Origin: a virus
Length of the DNA: 53,848 nt
IMG/VR virus record: IMGVR_UViG_3300032829_000014
Coordinates: 1-53,848 of that record
Direction: 5' to 3' (one strand)
In this document: positions 43,241 through 52,176 of the stretch, in pieces
How positions within the stretch are numbered: the stretch's first letter is position 1
Layout: each line of letters begins with the position of its first letter
Made by a program: the position numbers and the translations under genes
Notes under the pieces: generated by a model
Told to the model about the DNA's origin: nothing
The model's database searches: none
The model's input: the letters and a program-made list of their open reading frames with translations, nothing else

Positions 43241-43483
43241 ATGAAATTTAGAATAAAAGAAATTAAAGAGGATGAATTATCTGCTCCTAAATTTTATCCA
43301 CAATATAAATCGGGATTATTTTGGAAAAATATAAATAATACTTGGTGGGCAAATTCTATTTTTAATAATAATAAAAATGATAATGAATATGTATTTAGTG
43401 AATTTAGAGCTAAAAAAATAGTTAATGATTTTAAAGAATATTTAGAAAAGAATAAACCATATGAAATAGTTCACACTTTATAA
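43241..43483 (+). CDS. Small hypothetical protein
   Basis: 80 residues; FRIKEIKEDELSAPKFYPQY at the start and FRAKKIVNDFKEYLEKNK near the end. It resembles short phage proteins that accompany other small genes, without a known role. Confidence 0.55.
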   Translation: MKFRIKEIKEDELSAPKFYPQYKSGLFWKNINNTWWANSIFNNNKNDNEYVFSEFRAKKIVNDFKEYLEKNKPYEIVHTL

Positions 43484-43490
43484 AATACTT

Positions 43491-44177
43491 ATGATAAATA
43501 TTGATAAAATATATGTTTGTCATCATAAACCTTTAATAGAAAGAAAAGAAATATTATATAAATATTTTAAAGAAAAAAATATAGATGTTGAATGGGTTGA
43601 AAAATATTTACCCGAAGAAATATCTGATAAATATGATGAATTAGTTGGATATTTTAATATTGATCCAGAAGCAAAATTTATATGTTATGGACAATATAGT
43701 TATTTTCCAAATGTAGGAAAAAAAATAAATTTAGGTGAATTATCTTTATATTTAAAACATTTATATTGTTTTGAAGATCAAATAAAAAATAATTATGAAA
43801 ATATTTTAATATTGGAAGATGATTTGTTAATACCAACAGAATATGATTTTATTAAATATTTAAATAATTGCATTGATGAATTTAAAAAAATAAAAGCTGA
43901 TATGATGTTTTTGGGTTCTTGTTGTGAAATTCATGTTGATTGGGCAAATAGAAAAAATAATAAATATGTTTATTTAATAAAAAATCAATTAACAAGATGT
44001 ACACATGCATATGTTACAAGTATTGAAGCAACAAAAAAAATATTAACAAAAGTATATCCTAAAAATATGCCTATAGATTTTAAATTAAATGAAATTATAA
44101 TCGTTGAAAATTTAAAAGTTGCTTGGACTGAACCAAGTTTTAGCCAAAATCCAAAATTTAAATCGGAATTAAGATAA
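43491..44177 (+). CDS. GT25-like glycosyltransferase
   Basis: 228 residues. KIYVCHHKPLIERKEILYKY starts the domain, and GELSLYLKHLYCFEDQI followed by YENILILEDDLLIP is the GT25 (LPS beta-galactosyl/collagen-type) signature with the E-D-D metal site. TRCTHAYVTSIEATKKIL and MPIDFKLNE match the acceptor half. Confidence 0.85.
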   Translation: MINIDKIYVCHHKPLIERKEILYKYFKEKNIDVEWVEKYLPEEISDKYDELVGYFNIDPEAKFICYGQYSYFPNVGKKINLGELSLYLKHLYCFEDQIKNNYENILILEDDLLIPTEYDFIKYLNNCIDEFKKIKADMMFLGSCCEIHVDWANRKNNKYVYLIKNQLTRCTHAYVTSIEATKKILTKVYPKNMPIDFKLNEIIIVENLKVAWTEPSFSQNPKFKSELR

Positions 44178-44178
44178 A

Positions 44179-44997
44179 ATGAATTATTATTCAATATTTA
44201 ATGAAAAAAATGATTTAGAAATTTATTGTTTTAATAATAAAAAAGTTTTTATAACATCATTTTTTAATTCAAAAACAATATCTAAAGATATTGCTGAATA
44301 TCAAAAGAAAGTATTTAATAAATTTAATATTTTATTAAATCAATTTGATGATGATATAAGGCATCCTGAATTTATGGATTATATTATGAATAATATTAAT
44401 GCAGATATTTTTATATTTTTTGATATTGATTGTATTCTATTAAGAAAAAATATTATTAATGAAATATTATTAGAAGTTAATGATAATAGTATTTTTGGCC
44501 TTGCACAATGTGATAATTCAAATGATTTAAATCATATATATGCTGCTCCTTCATGTTTTGGAATTACAAAAAATTTATATAATAATTTAAGTAATCCATC
44601 GTTTGTTGAAAGACAAAGATATATATCAAATTATAATAATAAAATTGAAAATACTAAGAATTTAATATCAGCATACGGAATAAAAGATATTGGATATGGT
44701 AGTGAGTTTTATAATCAATCAATGAAAATAGCTCAAAGATTAAATCTTAAACTTATTTGTGATACTGCTGAAGAAATAACATATTTATGTGAAGAAAAAG
44801 GATATAATATTAATTTGTGGTATCCAACAAATTATGATAAAAATAGTAATACTTGGAGATTAGGAAATAGTAATATATTGTTTGGAAATGGTACAATATA
44901 TAATAATTGTATTTATCATAATTTTCAAATAAGAAAAAATGAAGAATCTCAAAGATTTATTAATAAATGTAAAGAAATATTAAATAATTTAAATTAA
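44179..44997 (+). CDS. Putative glycosyltransferase, DxD type
   Basis: 272 residues. ADIFIFFDIDCILLRKNII gives a D-x-D motif on a GT-A strand near residue 80; GIKDIGYGSEFYNQSMKI and the final HNFQIRKNEESQRFINKC are consistent with a donor/acceptor site. I cannot assign a CAZy family with certainty. It begins 1 base after the GT25-like stop, so the two are coupled. Confidence 0.65.
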   Translation: MNYYSIFNEKNDLEIYCFNNKKVFITSFFNSKTISKDIAEYQKKVFNKFNILLNQFDDDIRHPEFMDYIMNNINADIFIFFDIDCILLRKNIINEILLEVNDNSIFGLAQCDNSNDLNHIYAAPSCFGITKNLYNNLSNPSFVERQRYISNYNNKIENTKNLISAYGIKDIGYGSEFYNQSMKIAQRLNLKLICDTAEEITYLCEEKGYNINLWYPTNYDKNSNTWRLGNSNILFGNGTIYNNCIYHNFQIRKNEESQRFINKCKEILNNLN

Positions 44998-45004
44998 AAG
45001 AATT

Positions 45005-45322
45005 ATGACACAAGATCAAAAAGAAGCATTTGATGCAGTTCAAAGAATAAATCAAGAATTATATGAAAAGTATAAATTATTGAGTAAAAAAGATGAATCA
45101 AGTATGCCAATTTTATCAATTACATTTGCTGATAGTATGATATTTATTTCAATATCATTAGTATCAACTGATTCATTAGATTTACCTGAAATTAATTTAT
45201 ATTCTTCTGTAAATGATGATAGAATTTATTATGAAAAATCAAATAAATATGAAACTTTTTATAAATTTATAAAACGTAAATTTAATTTAATAAAAAAAGA
45301 AATTTATAATATAAAACTTTAA
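45005..45322 (+). CDS. Hypothetical protein
   Basis: 105 residues starting MTQDQKEAFDAVQRINQELY, with a central beta region (ILSITFADSMIFISISLV) and a basic tail. No family is known. Confidence 0.58.
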   Translation: MTQDQKEAFDAVQRINQELYEKYKLLSKKDESSMPILSITFADSMIFISISLVSTDSLDLPEINLYSSVNDDRIYYEKSNKYETFYKFIKRKFNLIKKEIYNIKL

Positions 45323-45327
45323 AAATA

Positions 45328-46068
45328 GTGATTTCAGTAGAATTTATAGGTAGACTTGGTAATCAAATGTTTCAATATACAATATTGAGAATTGTTGCTA
45401 AATTAAAAAACTATAATTATTGTATTAAAGATAATTGGTTAGGATATAATATTTTTGATTCTAATATGAATTATAATAAAAATTTTAATACAAATAAAGT
45501 ATATAATGGTCATGGTAGATATTCTGAAGATGTTTTAAAAATTGATGATAATACATTAATATGTGGATATTTTCAAAATATTGAATATTTTGAAAATTAT
45601 TATAATGATATTTTAGAATGGTTTAAAATAAAAGATAATATTAATATTGATAATTTTTTAAATAAATATAACATTAATGATTATTGTTACATACATTTTA
45701 GAGGTACTGATTATAAAGAAATTCCAGGATTTTTTTTACATAAAGAATATTATGAAAAAGCTAAAAATAAAATATTAAATGATTATAAAAATTTAAAATT
45801 TTTAATTATAACAGATGATATACCCACAGCTAAAGAATATTTTTCAGATGATGAAATTTTATCAAATTCGATGGAAATAGATTTTAAATTATTAAATAAA
45901 GCTAAATATTCAATAATATCAAATTCAACATTTTCTTGGTGGTCAAGATATTTAAATAATGATAAAAATAGTATAACAATAGCACCAAAAGGATTTTTTA
46001 ATTATAATACAATAAAAAAACCTTCTTTTGAAAATTTAGAAACAAATAAATTTATTTGGATAGATTAA
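45328..46068 (+). CDS. GT11 fucosyltransferase-like protein (second copy)
   Basis: 246 residues with a GTG start. ISVEFIGRLGNQMFQYTILR is the family signature. CYIHFRGTDYKEIPG replaces H-x-R-R-G-D with HFRGTDY, as in many bacterial GT11 enzymes. KAKYSIISNSTFSWWSRYLN, with AP following, is the third block. It differs strongly from the 37374 copy and so is likely to have a different acceptor or origin. Confidence 0.88.
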   Translation: MISVEFIGRLGNQMFQYTILRIVAKLKNYNYCIKDNWLGYNIFDSNMNYNKNFNTNKVYNGHGRYSEDVLKIDDNTLICGYFQNIEYFENYYNDILEWFKIKDNINIDNFLNKYNINDYCYIHFRGTDYKEIPGFFLHKEYYEKAKNKILNDYKNLKFLIITDDIPTAKEYFSDDEILSNSMEIDFKLLNKAKYSIISNSTFSWWSRYLNNDKNSITIAPKGFFNYNTIKKPSFENLETNKFIWID

Positions 46069-46069
46069 A

Positions 46070-46753
46070 ATGGAAAAAAATAGAAATATACATTTAATTA
46101 TTACAACAGCAAATATTTCTAAAAATATTTGTAATAAAATATATGGATCAGGATATTCATATGAAAAAAGAATAAATGATTATAAAAAATCATTTGAAAT
46201 TGTATCATCATTAAGAAAATATTTTACAACAATTACAATTTTAGAAACATGTTCAAAAGAAAAAATTGATTATTTACATGATTATAATTTTATTGTTTAT
46301 TATTCAAATCAAAATAATTATTTTGTTAATAAAGGATTGAATGAAATGAATCATATAAATAATTATTTATGCGATAATTCATTTATTAAAGATGATGATA
46401 TTGTTATTAAATTATCTGGTAGATATTTTATAACTAATACTAATATTTTAAATTTTACAAATAAATATAATATTATTGTTAAAGATGATAGAGATATTTA
46501 TACATCTGGTTTAGGCGTTCATACTTTTTATTTTGCTATAACAAAAAAACTATTTTTTGATTTTTATAAATTTATTGATTTAAAATTTGATGATATTGAT
46601 TATAAAAAAAATATAGCTATTGAATGGGAAATGAAAAAATTTTTCGAATCATTAAATGATGAAAAATATATGATATTACCACAAGAAAAAATAGGTATAA
46701 TAACAAATACTTATTATGGAGATATTAATTGTTGTAAAATTGAGTATGTGTGA
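46070..46753 (+). CDS. Possible glycosyltransferase, unassigned
   Basis: 227 residues. HLIITTANISKNICNKIYGS at the start, then TITILETCSKEKIDYLHDYN and DDDIVIKLSGRYFITN, suggest a GT-A-like order (strand, small Asp cluster, K.sGRY). This kind of sequence occurs in uncharacterised capsule enzymes. It begins 1 base after the GT11 stop and ends overlapping the next start. Confidence 0.5.
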   Translation: MEKNRNIHLIITTANISKNICNKIYGSGYSYEKRINDYKKSFEIVSSLRKYFTTITILETCSKEKIDYLHDYNFIVYYSNQNNYFVNKGLNEMNHINNYLCDNSFIKDDDIVIKLSGRYFITNTNILNFTNKYNIIVKDDRDIYTSGLGVHTFYFAITKKLFFDFYKFIDLKFDDIDYKKNIAIEWEMKKFFESLNDEKYMILPQEKIGIITNTYYGDINCCKIEYV

Positions 46754-47018
46754 AAATAAAGAATTAAGAATAAATATAATAAATATGAATAAAAAAGATT
46801 TAGTTAATAAAGGATTTATTTCATTGATTGAATGGGAAAATAAATATGAAGATAGATTAATGATATTTAGTCCATCAAAATGTTATAGAAAAAATAATAT
46901 TATTGCAAGAATGTTAGATGAAAATAATATTAAATTTTATAAAATATTTAAAGTAAATATGAATTCATTAGGTTACAGAATACCTGAATTAATAGAAATA
47001 AAGAATTATGAAGAATAG
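46746..47018 (+). CDS. Hypothetical protein
   Basis: 90 residues from the ATG at 46746 (MCENKELRINIINMNKKD), overlapping the previous gene by 8 bases; MNKKD at 46785 is another start. A compact alpha/beta core, FISLIEWENKYEDRLMIFSP, then NNIIARMLDENNIKFYKI, is protein-like, but I do not know the family. Confidence 0.55.
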   Translation: MCENKELRINIINMNKKDLVNKGFISLIEWENKYEDRLMIFSPSKCYRKNNIIARMLDENNIKFYKIFKVNMNSLGYRIPELIEIKNYEE

Positions 47019-47754
47019 AAAAGAATATTTAGATTTAAATTTAACATTTTATAATATATTAATAGATTGTAATAAAAATTTTTCGCATGTTAAGATTGGT
47101 GATGGAGAAATATTTGCTATGAGATATTGGCAAGGAGAAAATGCTGATAAACATTCATATTCAAAAAAATTGGGTGATGAATTAAAAGAATCGTTAATTT
47201 TTTTATCAAAAGGATCCAATGTTTTTATAGCAGATTGGTTTTATTCTAATCCTTGTAAATATCCACATGATTTTGATAATAAAAATTTTTTAGATAATTT
47301 TTTAAAAGAAAATAATTTAGAACCTAGTTTTATTCAGCCATTTGAATTACTTATGTTTGGTTGGGAAAATCAAAAATATAATTATTTATTTAAATTTTAT
47401 CAAAAAATTAAACAAAGTAATCGAAAAAAAGTTTATATTTGTAATGAGAAATTTAATAGTTTAAAAAATATATTAAATATTAATGAATTTCTTAATATAC
47501 CTTTAATAAATGCATATTCTGAAATAGATAATATATATAATGAAACAATTAAAATTATTGAAGATAATAGTATTATTTTAATGAGTGTTGGTATGATGTC
47601 TCCAATTTTAACAAATAGATTATTAAATTATAATGAAAATATTACTATTTTAGATATTGGTAGTGGCCTCGATCCTTTAGTATTAAATTCTAAAAATAGA
47701 GGAGATGTACAAGGAAGCCATAATGAAGCATTAGAATATTTTAAAAATATATAA
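47008..47754 (+). CDS. GT-D-like glycosyltransferase (second copy)
   Basis: 248 residues. FSHVKIGDGEIFAMRYWQGE near residue 25 carries the D-G-E motif, NVFIADWFYSNP follows, and SIILMSVGMMSPILTNRLL with ITILDIGSGLDPL ends the domain. This is the same overall order as the 34582 gene but with low sequence identity. Confidence 0.68.
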   Translation: MKNRKEYLDLNLTFYNILIDCNKNFSHVKIGDGEIFAMRYWQGENADKHSYSKKLGDELKESLIFLSKGSNVFIADWFYSNPCKYPHDFDNKNFLDNFLKENNLEPSFIQPFELLMFGWENQKYNYLFKFYQKIKQSNRKKVYICNEKFNSLKNILNINEFLNIPLINAYSEIDNIYNETIKIIEDNSIILMSVGMMSPILTNRLLNYNENITILDIGSGLDPLVLNSKNRGDVQGSHNEALEYFKNI

Positions 47755-47758
47755 ATAT

Positions 47759-47944
47759 ATGAAAAAGAAAGATAGATTTATAATAATTAATAAATTAGAA
47801 AATAAATTAATTTGTATTGCTGTTTTAATATGTATTACAGCCCCAATATTTATTTTTTTAATACCATTATGTAATTATCATACTTATTTAGAAAATGAAA
47901 TAGCTAAAAATAATTGGCTATATAATTGGAGTGATGTTGATTAA
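47759..47944 (+). CDS. Small membrane protein, one TM helix
   Basis: 61 residues: a basic N-terminus, then a hydrophobic helix (LICIAVLICITAPIFIFLIP), then a short polar end (NNWLYNWSDVD). It is followed by another single-helix protein. Confidence 0.55.
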   Translation: MKKKDRFIIINKLENKLICIAVLICITAPIFIFLIPLCNYHTYLENEIAKNNWLYNWSDVD

Positions 47945-47955
47945 TTTTATAATTT

Positions 47956-48069
47956 ATGTATAACATACCAATTATAGGACAAAAAATATTAATTTTATTA
48001 ATAATAATAGGATTTATATATGCTATGATTAAAATAATATTAAGAAAAGATAAAGATAAATCTATTTAA
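47956..48069 (+). CDS. Tiny membrane protein, one TM helix
   Basis: 37 codons: MYNIPIIGQKILILLIIIGF leads a hydrophobic helix and is followed by a basic end (ILRKDKDKSI). Size and topology fit small phage membrane peptides. The function is unknown. Confidence 0.5.
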   Translation: MYNIPIIGQKILILLIIIGFIYAMIKIILRKDKDKSI

Positions 48070-48086
48070 AAAAATAAATTATAATT

Positions 48087-48335
48087 ATGGCAGTACAAAG
48101 AAATATACCAACTTGTCCTTTTTGTGGAAAAAAAATTGCAAAAGCAATATATAGAAAACATTTACCTTGGGAATCTCCTTTTTATGAAGATGATTTTATA
48201 GAATGGAAATATATAAAGCATAATTGTAAAGAAAGAAAAAAATTTATAAAAGATAATAAAAAGGATAATGAATTTAAAGATTTATTATTAAATATTTTTA
48301 AAAATGAAAAAACAAATAAATCCAGTAATATATAA
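48087..48335 (+). CDS. Small zinc-binding protein
   Basis: 82 residues. PTCPFCGKKIAKAIYRKHLP near the start and YIKHNCKERKK further on give Cys2 and His/Cys ligands of a single zinc finger. The end overlaps the GIY-YIG gene by 32 bases. Confidence 0.6.
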   Translation: MAVQRNIPTCPFCGKKIAKAIYRKHLPWESPFYEDDFIEWKYIKHNCKERKKFIKDNKKDNEFKDLLLNIFKNEKTNKSSNI

Positions 48336-49203
48336 AATAATAAATCTAATAAATAATAAAATATATATTGGAAAAGATTTATATAATAATCCTAAATATA
48401 TGGGTTCTGGAAAATTATTAAAACAAGCTTTTAAAAAATATGGTAAAATAAATTTTAAAAAAGAAATTATTGAAAAATGTAATGATATAAATCAATTAAA
48501 TGAAAGAGAAAAATTTTGGATTAAAAATTTAAATACTTTTTCTCCTAATGGATATAATATTAATGTTGGTGGAAAAGGTGGTGATACATATACATATCGT
48601 TCTCAAGAAGAAAAACTTAAATTTAGAGAAAATTTAAAAATTAAAAAATTAGGTAAAAAATGTTCAATTGAAACAATTGAAATTTTTAAAAAAGCTAGAA
48701 AAGGAAAACCACAAAAAAGAAGAGAAAATGTAGAATGTCCTTATTGTCATAAAATAGGTGATAAATTAAATATGATGAGATGGCATTTTGATTTTTGTAA
48801 AGAAAATCCAAATAGAATAATAAAAAATATAAAAAAAATAAAATGTTGTTTTTGTAAAAAAGAAATAAATATAGCAAATGCATATCAATGGCATTTTGAT
48901 TTTTGTAAGGAAAATCCAAATAGAATAATAAAAAGAGGTCATCCTCAATCAATAGAAAGTAAAATTAAAATAGGAAATAAAAGTAGAGGTAGAAAACATA
49001 CAATCGAAACAAAAATTAAAATAGGTAATAAAAGTAAAGGTAGAAAAAAAACTGAAGAGACTAAAAATAAACTTAGTATTAGTATGAAAAAAAGATGGAA
49101 AAATAATATAAACATATATAAATGTATTTATTGTAATAAAAAATCAAAATCTTTAGGAAATATAAATAGATGGCATAATGAAAATTGTAAATTTAAAAAA
49201 TAA
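48304..49203 (+). CDS. GIY-YIG homing endonuclease with NUMOD3 and zinc fingers
   Basis: 299 residues. The nuclease domain spans residues 1-90: NPVIYKIINLINNKIYIGKD (GIY and YIG strands), then REKFWIKNLNTFSPNGYNIN. Linker motifs of the NUMOD3 type (SIESKIKIGNKSRGRKHT, and again TIETKIKIGNKSKGRKKT) bind DNA. Three C2HC-like fingers are present (VECPYCHKI...WHFDFC; IKCCFCKKE...WHFDFC; YKCIYCNKK...WHNENC). Two fingers share a 46-base near-identical DNA repeat (48781 and 48889), a recent internal duplication. Confidence 0.88.
   Translation: MKKQINPVIYKIINLINNKIYIGKDLYNNPKYMGSGKLLKQAFKKYGKINFKKEIIEKCNDINQLNEREKFWIKNLNTFSPNGYNINVGGKGGDTYTYRSQEEKLKFRENLKIKKLGKKCSIETIEIFKKARKGKPQKRRENVECPYCHKIGDKLNMMRWHFDFCKENPNRIIKNIKKIKCCFCKKEINIANAYQWHFDFCKENPNRIIKRGHPQSIESKIKIGNKSRGRKHTIETKIKIGNKSKGRKKTEETKNKLSISMKKRWKNNINIYKCIYCNKKSKSLGNINRWHNENCKFKK
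48781..48934 (+). repeat. 46-base direct repeat inside the GIY-YIG gene
   Basis: The unit starting TGGCATTTTGATTTTTGTAA occurs at 48781-48826 and 48889-48934, differing by a single base (AAAG against AAGG). It encodes WHFDFCKENPNRIIK twice, that is, the end of zinc fingers 1 and 2. Confidence 0.8.
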
Positions 49204-49220
49204 TAATAAAAAATAAGATT

Positions 49221-50114
49221 ATGAGTAAAAGAGTAATAATTTATGGAGTAAAAACAAATGATGATAAATTTCATTATATTGGTAAAACTGAAAAAAAAGT
49301 AAATAAAAGAAATGAACTTAATAAATCTGATGTTACTAGACAATATTTAAATAATGATATTAGAACTATTTTTAATGAAAATGTAAATGTTATACCTATT
49401 GAATATGTTAAAGAAAATGAATGGTATGATAAAAAATTAATTAATATTGTAAAAAAATATAATGAAAAACATCCATTAAAAAATGCTAAATGGATGTTAG
49501 AAGGAAAACGTGGATTTTGGGAAGGTACTGGTGGTTATTGGAAAGGAAAGAAAAAAGATGATTTTACATTGCAAAGATTATCAGAAAGTAAATTTAAAAA
49601 AATAGCTCAATATGATAATGAAGGTAATTTAATAAAAATTTGGAAATCTGGAAAAGATGTTGGAATTGAAATATTTAAAGATTATAAAATTATAAATGGT
49701 TCTGGATGTACTAATTTATATATAATTTTAGAAAATAAAACATTAAGGGGAAGATTTAAATATAATTTTTATTGGTTTAAAGAAGATGAACTAATATATT
49801 ATTTTAATAATATTCCAATTAAATTAAATTTAAACAATATTAAAGAAAAAGAAAAAATAGTTAGAAAAGAAGCATCAAAAAAAGCTTTAAATAATAGATT
49901 AATATTTGGACAAAAAAAATATACAATAGAGCAATTTAATAAAAATGGAAAATTAATAAAAACATATATAAATGTTGAAGATGCATCAAAAAAATTAAAA
50001 AAAAGTATTCATACAATTCGTGATATTTGTAATAATAAAAGAAAAAAATATGATGAAAATTGTATATTAAAATATGGTGAAAAAATTTTACAACCAATAA
50101 AAAAGAAAGATTAG
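49221..50114 (+). CDS. Diverged GIY-YIG-type protein with NUMOD1-like repeats
   Basis: 297 residues. VIIYGVKTNDDKFHYIGKTE at the start is a GIY-YIG pair. A middle GFWEGTGGYWKGKKKDDFT region is linker-like. KIAQYDNEGNLIKIWKSGKD and, near the end, TIEQFNKNGKLIKTYINVED, followed by ASKKLKKSIHTIRDIC, are NUMOD1-type DNA-binding repeats. Likely a homing endonuclease. It follows the 48304 endonuclease by 17 bases. Confidence 0.75.
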   Translation: MSKRVIIYGVKTNDDKFHYIGKTEKKVNKRNELNKSDVTRQYLNNDIRTIFNENVNVIPIEYVKENEWYDKKLINIVKKYNEKHPLKNAKWMLEGKRGFWEGTGGYWKGKKKDDFTLQRLSESKFKKIAQYDNEGNLIKIWKSGKDVGIEIFKDYKIINGSGCTNLYIILENKTLRGRFKYNFYWFKEDELIYYFNNIPIKLNLNNIKEKEKIVRKEASKKALNNRLIFGQKKYTIEQFNKNGKLIKTYINVEDASKKLKKSIHTIRDICNNKRKKYDENCILKYGEKILQPIKKKD

Positions 50115-50125
50115 AGATATATTTA

Positions 50126-50917
50126 ATGAAAGAATTTTATTATCAAATAAAGGGAAAAAGAGATGAGAATGATCACAATGGATTATCCAGATGGATGTTT
50201 CCTCCTATTTTTTCTGGTAAAGTTGAAGCTGAAAATAGAGATGAAGCAAAAAAATTTATTGAAGAAAAATATAATAAAAAATTTCCTTTAAAAGTTTTAA
50301 AAAAAGACTTGGATAGTAATGAATTTTTATTAAGTATTGAAGAAATTAAAGAAGACAGTCATATAAGAAGATTATTTGAAAAACAAATATGTAAGCATTG
50401 TAATAATGCTTTTTATGTTATTGACAAATACAATGATAAAAATTGCTTAAATAAAGGATTTGAATTTTGTTCTGATGAATGTAAAATTGAATATAATGAA
50501 ATAAAAAAATATATGTTTAATGATAGACAAAATTTATTATATGAAATAAATAATATAGAAAAAATAGATGAAAATATTGAAATTGATAATATCATTGAAA
50601 AACATTTAGATAATAAAAAAACTATTCCGATAATTTATAAAATTACAAATAAAGCAACAAATTTATCATATATTGGTAAAACAATACAAATTTTTACATT
50701 AAGATGGTATCAACATTTTTATCAAAAAGGTAATTGTAAATTTCATAATGCAATTAAAAATAGTAATTTAATTGATTGGAATTTTGAAATTATTGAAATT
50801 GTTAAAATACCTAAAAATGCCAAAACAATAAATGAAATTGATACAATAATATTAGAAAGAGAAAGATATTGGATAAATTATTATAATACAATAAATGAAG
50901 GATATAATACATTATAA
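50126..50917 (+). CDS. Phage protein fused to a C-terminal GIY-YIG domain
   Basis: 263 residues. Residues 1-90 look like a small phage protein (FYYQIKGKRDENDHNGLSRW, then AENRDEAKKFIEEKY). Residues 91-130 have QICKHCNNAFYV and FEFCSDECKIEY, a treble-clef-like Cys4. From residue 170 a GIY-YIG domain runs: IIYKITNKATNLSYIGKTIQ, LRWYQHFYQ, and LERERYWINYYNTINEGYN with the catalytic Glu region. GIY-YIG is usually N-terminal in homing enzymes, so the order is reversed here. Confidence 0.75.
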   Translation: MKEFYYQIKGKRDENDHNGLSRWMFPPIFSGKVEAENRDEAKKFIEEKYNKKFPLKVLKKDLDSNEFLLSIEEIKEDSHIRRLFEKQICKHCNNAFYVIDKYNDKNCLNKGFEFCSDECKIEYNEIKKYMFNDRQNLLYEINNIEKIDENIEIDNIIEKHLDNKKTIPIIYKITNKATNLSYIGKTIQIFTLRWYQHFYQKGNCKFHNAIKNSNLIDWNFEIIEIVKIPKNAKTINEIDTIILERERYWINYYNTINEGYNTL

Positions 50918-50919
50918 TT

Positions 50920-51180
50920 ATGAGTCATATAAAAAGAAAAATAAAATATAGTGAAGAAGGTAATTATGGAAATGTTGATGAAAAATATCTTTATTGTGAT
51001 ATGAATGGATGTAATGATATTACAACATTTTATTATGAAGATGGAACTTCAATATTTTCATTTAATGATACATTAAATAATAATTTAGTTGATGCTATTA
51101 TAAATATAATAAAAGATAATTCAAATGTAGAAATTTGGAATGGAGAATTTAATAATAAAAATTATGAAAAAATTAAATAA
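50920..51180 (+). CDS. Small acidic hypothetical protein
   Basis: 86 residues, starting MSHIKRKIKYSEEGNYGNVD, with DMNGCNDITTFYYEDGTSIF in the middle. No family is recognised. It overlaps the next small gene by 17 bases. Confidence 0.55.
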   Translation: MSHIKRKIKYSEEGNYGNVDEKYLYCDMNGCNDITTFYYEDGTSIFSFNDTLNNNLVDAIINIIKDNSNVEIWNGEFNNKNYEKIK

Positions 51181-51340
51181 AAAAGAAAAGGAAGAATTTA
51201 TAAATTTTATTAAAGAAGAATTTGGCGAAACTAATACATATGATCAAAATAATTATCCTTTATATTTTGATAAAGAAGGAAAAATGTTAATATATGATTT
51301 AGAAGAAGGATATAATATATATAAATTAAAATTAAATTAA
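51164..51340 (+). CDS. Small hypothetical protein
   Basis: 58 residues from MKKLNKKEKEEFINFIKEEF, the second possible start; an ATG at 51140 would lie deep in the previous gene. Acidic, with an aromatic C-terminus. Unknown. Confidence 0.5.
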   Translation: MKKLNKKEKEEFINFIKEEFGETNTYDQNNYPLYFDKEGKMLIYDLEEGYNIYKLKLN

Positions 51341-51345
51341 TAATT

Positions 51346-51594
51346 ATGAATGAAAATAAAGTTTATTTAAATGGAATCTTAGTAGATTCAAAAGAAATTG
51401 ATCCAAGTAAACATAAATTTATTGGGACTTTTAGAGAAGCAAAACAGCCTGATTTTACTTATTTTGAAAATGATATTAAAAAAAATGTAGATGTTTATTT
51501 ATGTCCTTGTGGTCAGTTTTTATGGACTAAAGAAGGCGTTTTTAGTCATTATAATGCTGGTCATATGGATAAATTACAATATATTGATATTTAA
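51346..51594 (+). CDS. Small zinc-finger-like protein
   Basis: 82 residues. YLCPCGQFLWTKEGVFSHYN followed by AGHMD gives C-x-C...H...H ligands near the C-terminus, a C2H2-like arrangement. The N-terminal half (YLNGILVDSKEIDPSKHKFI) is a phage-type beta domain without a known role. Confidence 0.55.
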   Translation: MNENKVYLNGILVDSKEIDPSKHKFIGTFREAKQPDFTYFENDIKKNVDVYLCPCGQFLWTKEGVFSHYNAGHMDKLQYIDI

Positions 51595-51605
51595 AAATAT
51601 AAAAC

Positions 51606-52160
51606 ATGAAATTAATAAAAGAAGAAATTTTAAAACAAGATGTATCATTTTTTAATGATGAATTGAAAACATTTCCATATTTAAATGGTAATGGAGAACA
51701 TTATAAATTATTAAAATATATATCATTTTTATATGATAATAAAATAATGTTAGATTTAGGTACTGCTTGCGGACATTCAGCATTAGCATTAGCTCAAAAT
51801 AAAAGTAATAGAATTATTACTTATGATCTTAATAAAAGATCTAATCTTTTAGATAATGTAGAAAATATTAAAAGAGTATTATTAGATTGTAATTTAATGT
51901 CAAATGATGTTATTGAATTCTCTAAAATAATATTACTTGATATTGATCCGCATAATGGAATTCAAGAAATTAAATTTTATAATAAATTAAAACAAACAAA
52001 ATTTAAAGGAATATTATTATGTGATGATATTAATCTTAATCAAAATATGAAAAATTTTTGGAATCAAATAACAGAAGAAAAATATGATATATCTGATTTA
52101 GGGCATTTATCAGGAACAGGATTAGTAAATTTTAGTGATGAAAAAATTGAAATAGAATAA
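51606..52160 (+). CDS. Putative SAM-dependent methyltransferase
   Basis: 184 residues. KIMLDLGTACGHSALALAQN is the SAM loop and RIITYDLNKRSNLLDNVENI the next acidic strand. IILLDIDPHNGIQEIKFYNK and ILLCDDINLNQNMKNFWNQ look like the metal/catalytic part of a macrocin- or CmcI-type O-methyltransferase. Probably another glycan-modifying enzyme of the cluster. Confidence 0.68.
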   Translation: MKLIKEEILKQDVSFFNDELKTFPYLNGNGEHYKLLKYISFLYDNKIMLDLGTACGHSALALAQNKSNRIITYDLNKRSNLLDNVENIKRVLLDCNLMSNDVIEFSKIILLDIDPHNGIQEIKFYNKLKQTKFKGILLCDDINLNQNMKNFWNQITEEKYDISDLGHLSGTGLVNFSDEKIEIE

Positions 52161-52176
52161 ATTAAAAATAAAAAAT

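Noticed and set aside
48695-48952. Leftward Phe/Leu-rich frames over the GIY-YIG gene
   Set aside because: They arise from AAA/AAT-rich coding read in reverse and contain the same 46-base repeat; not protein-like.
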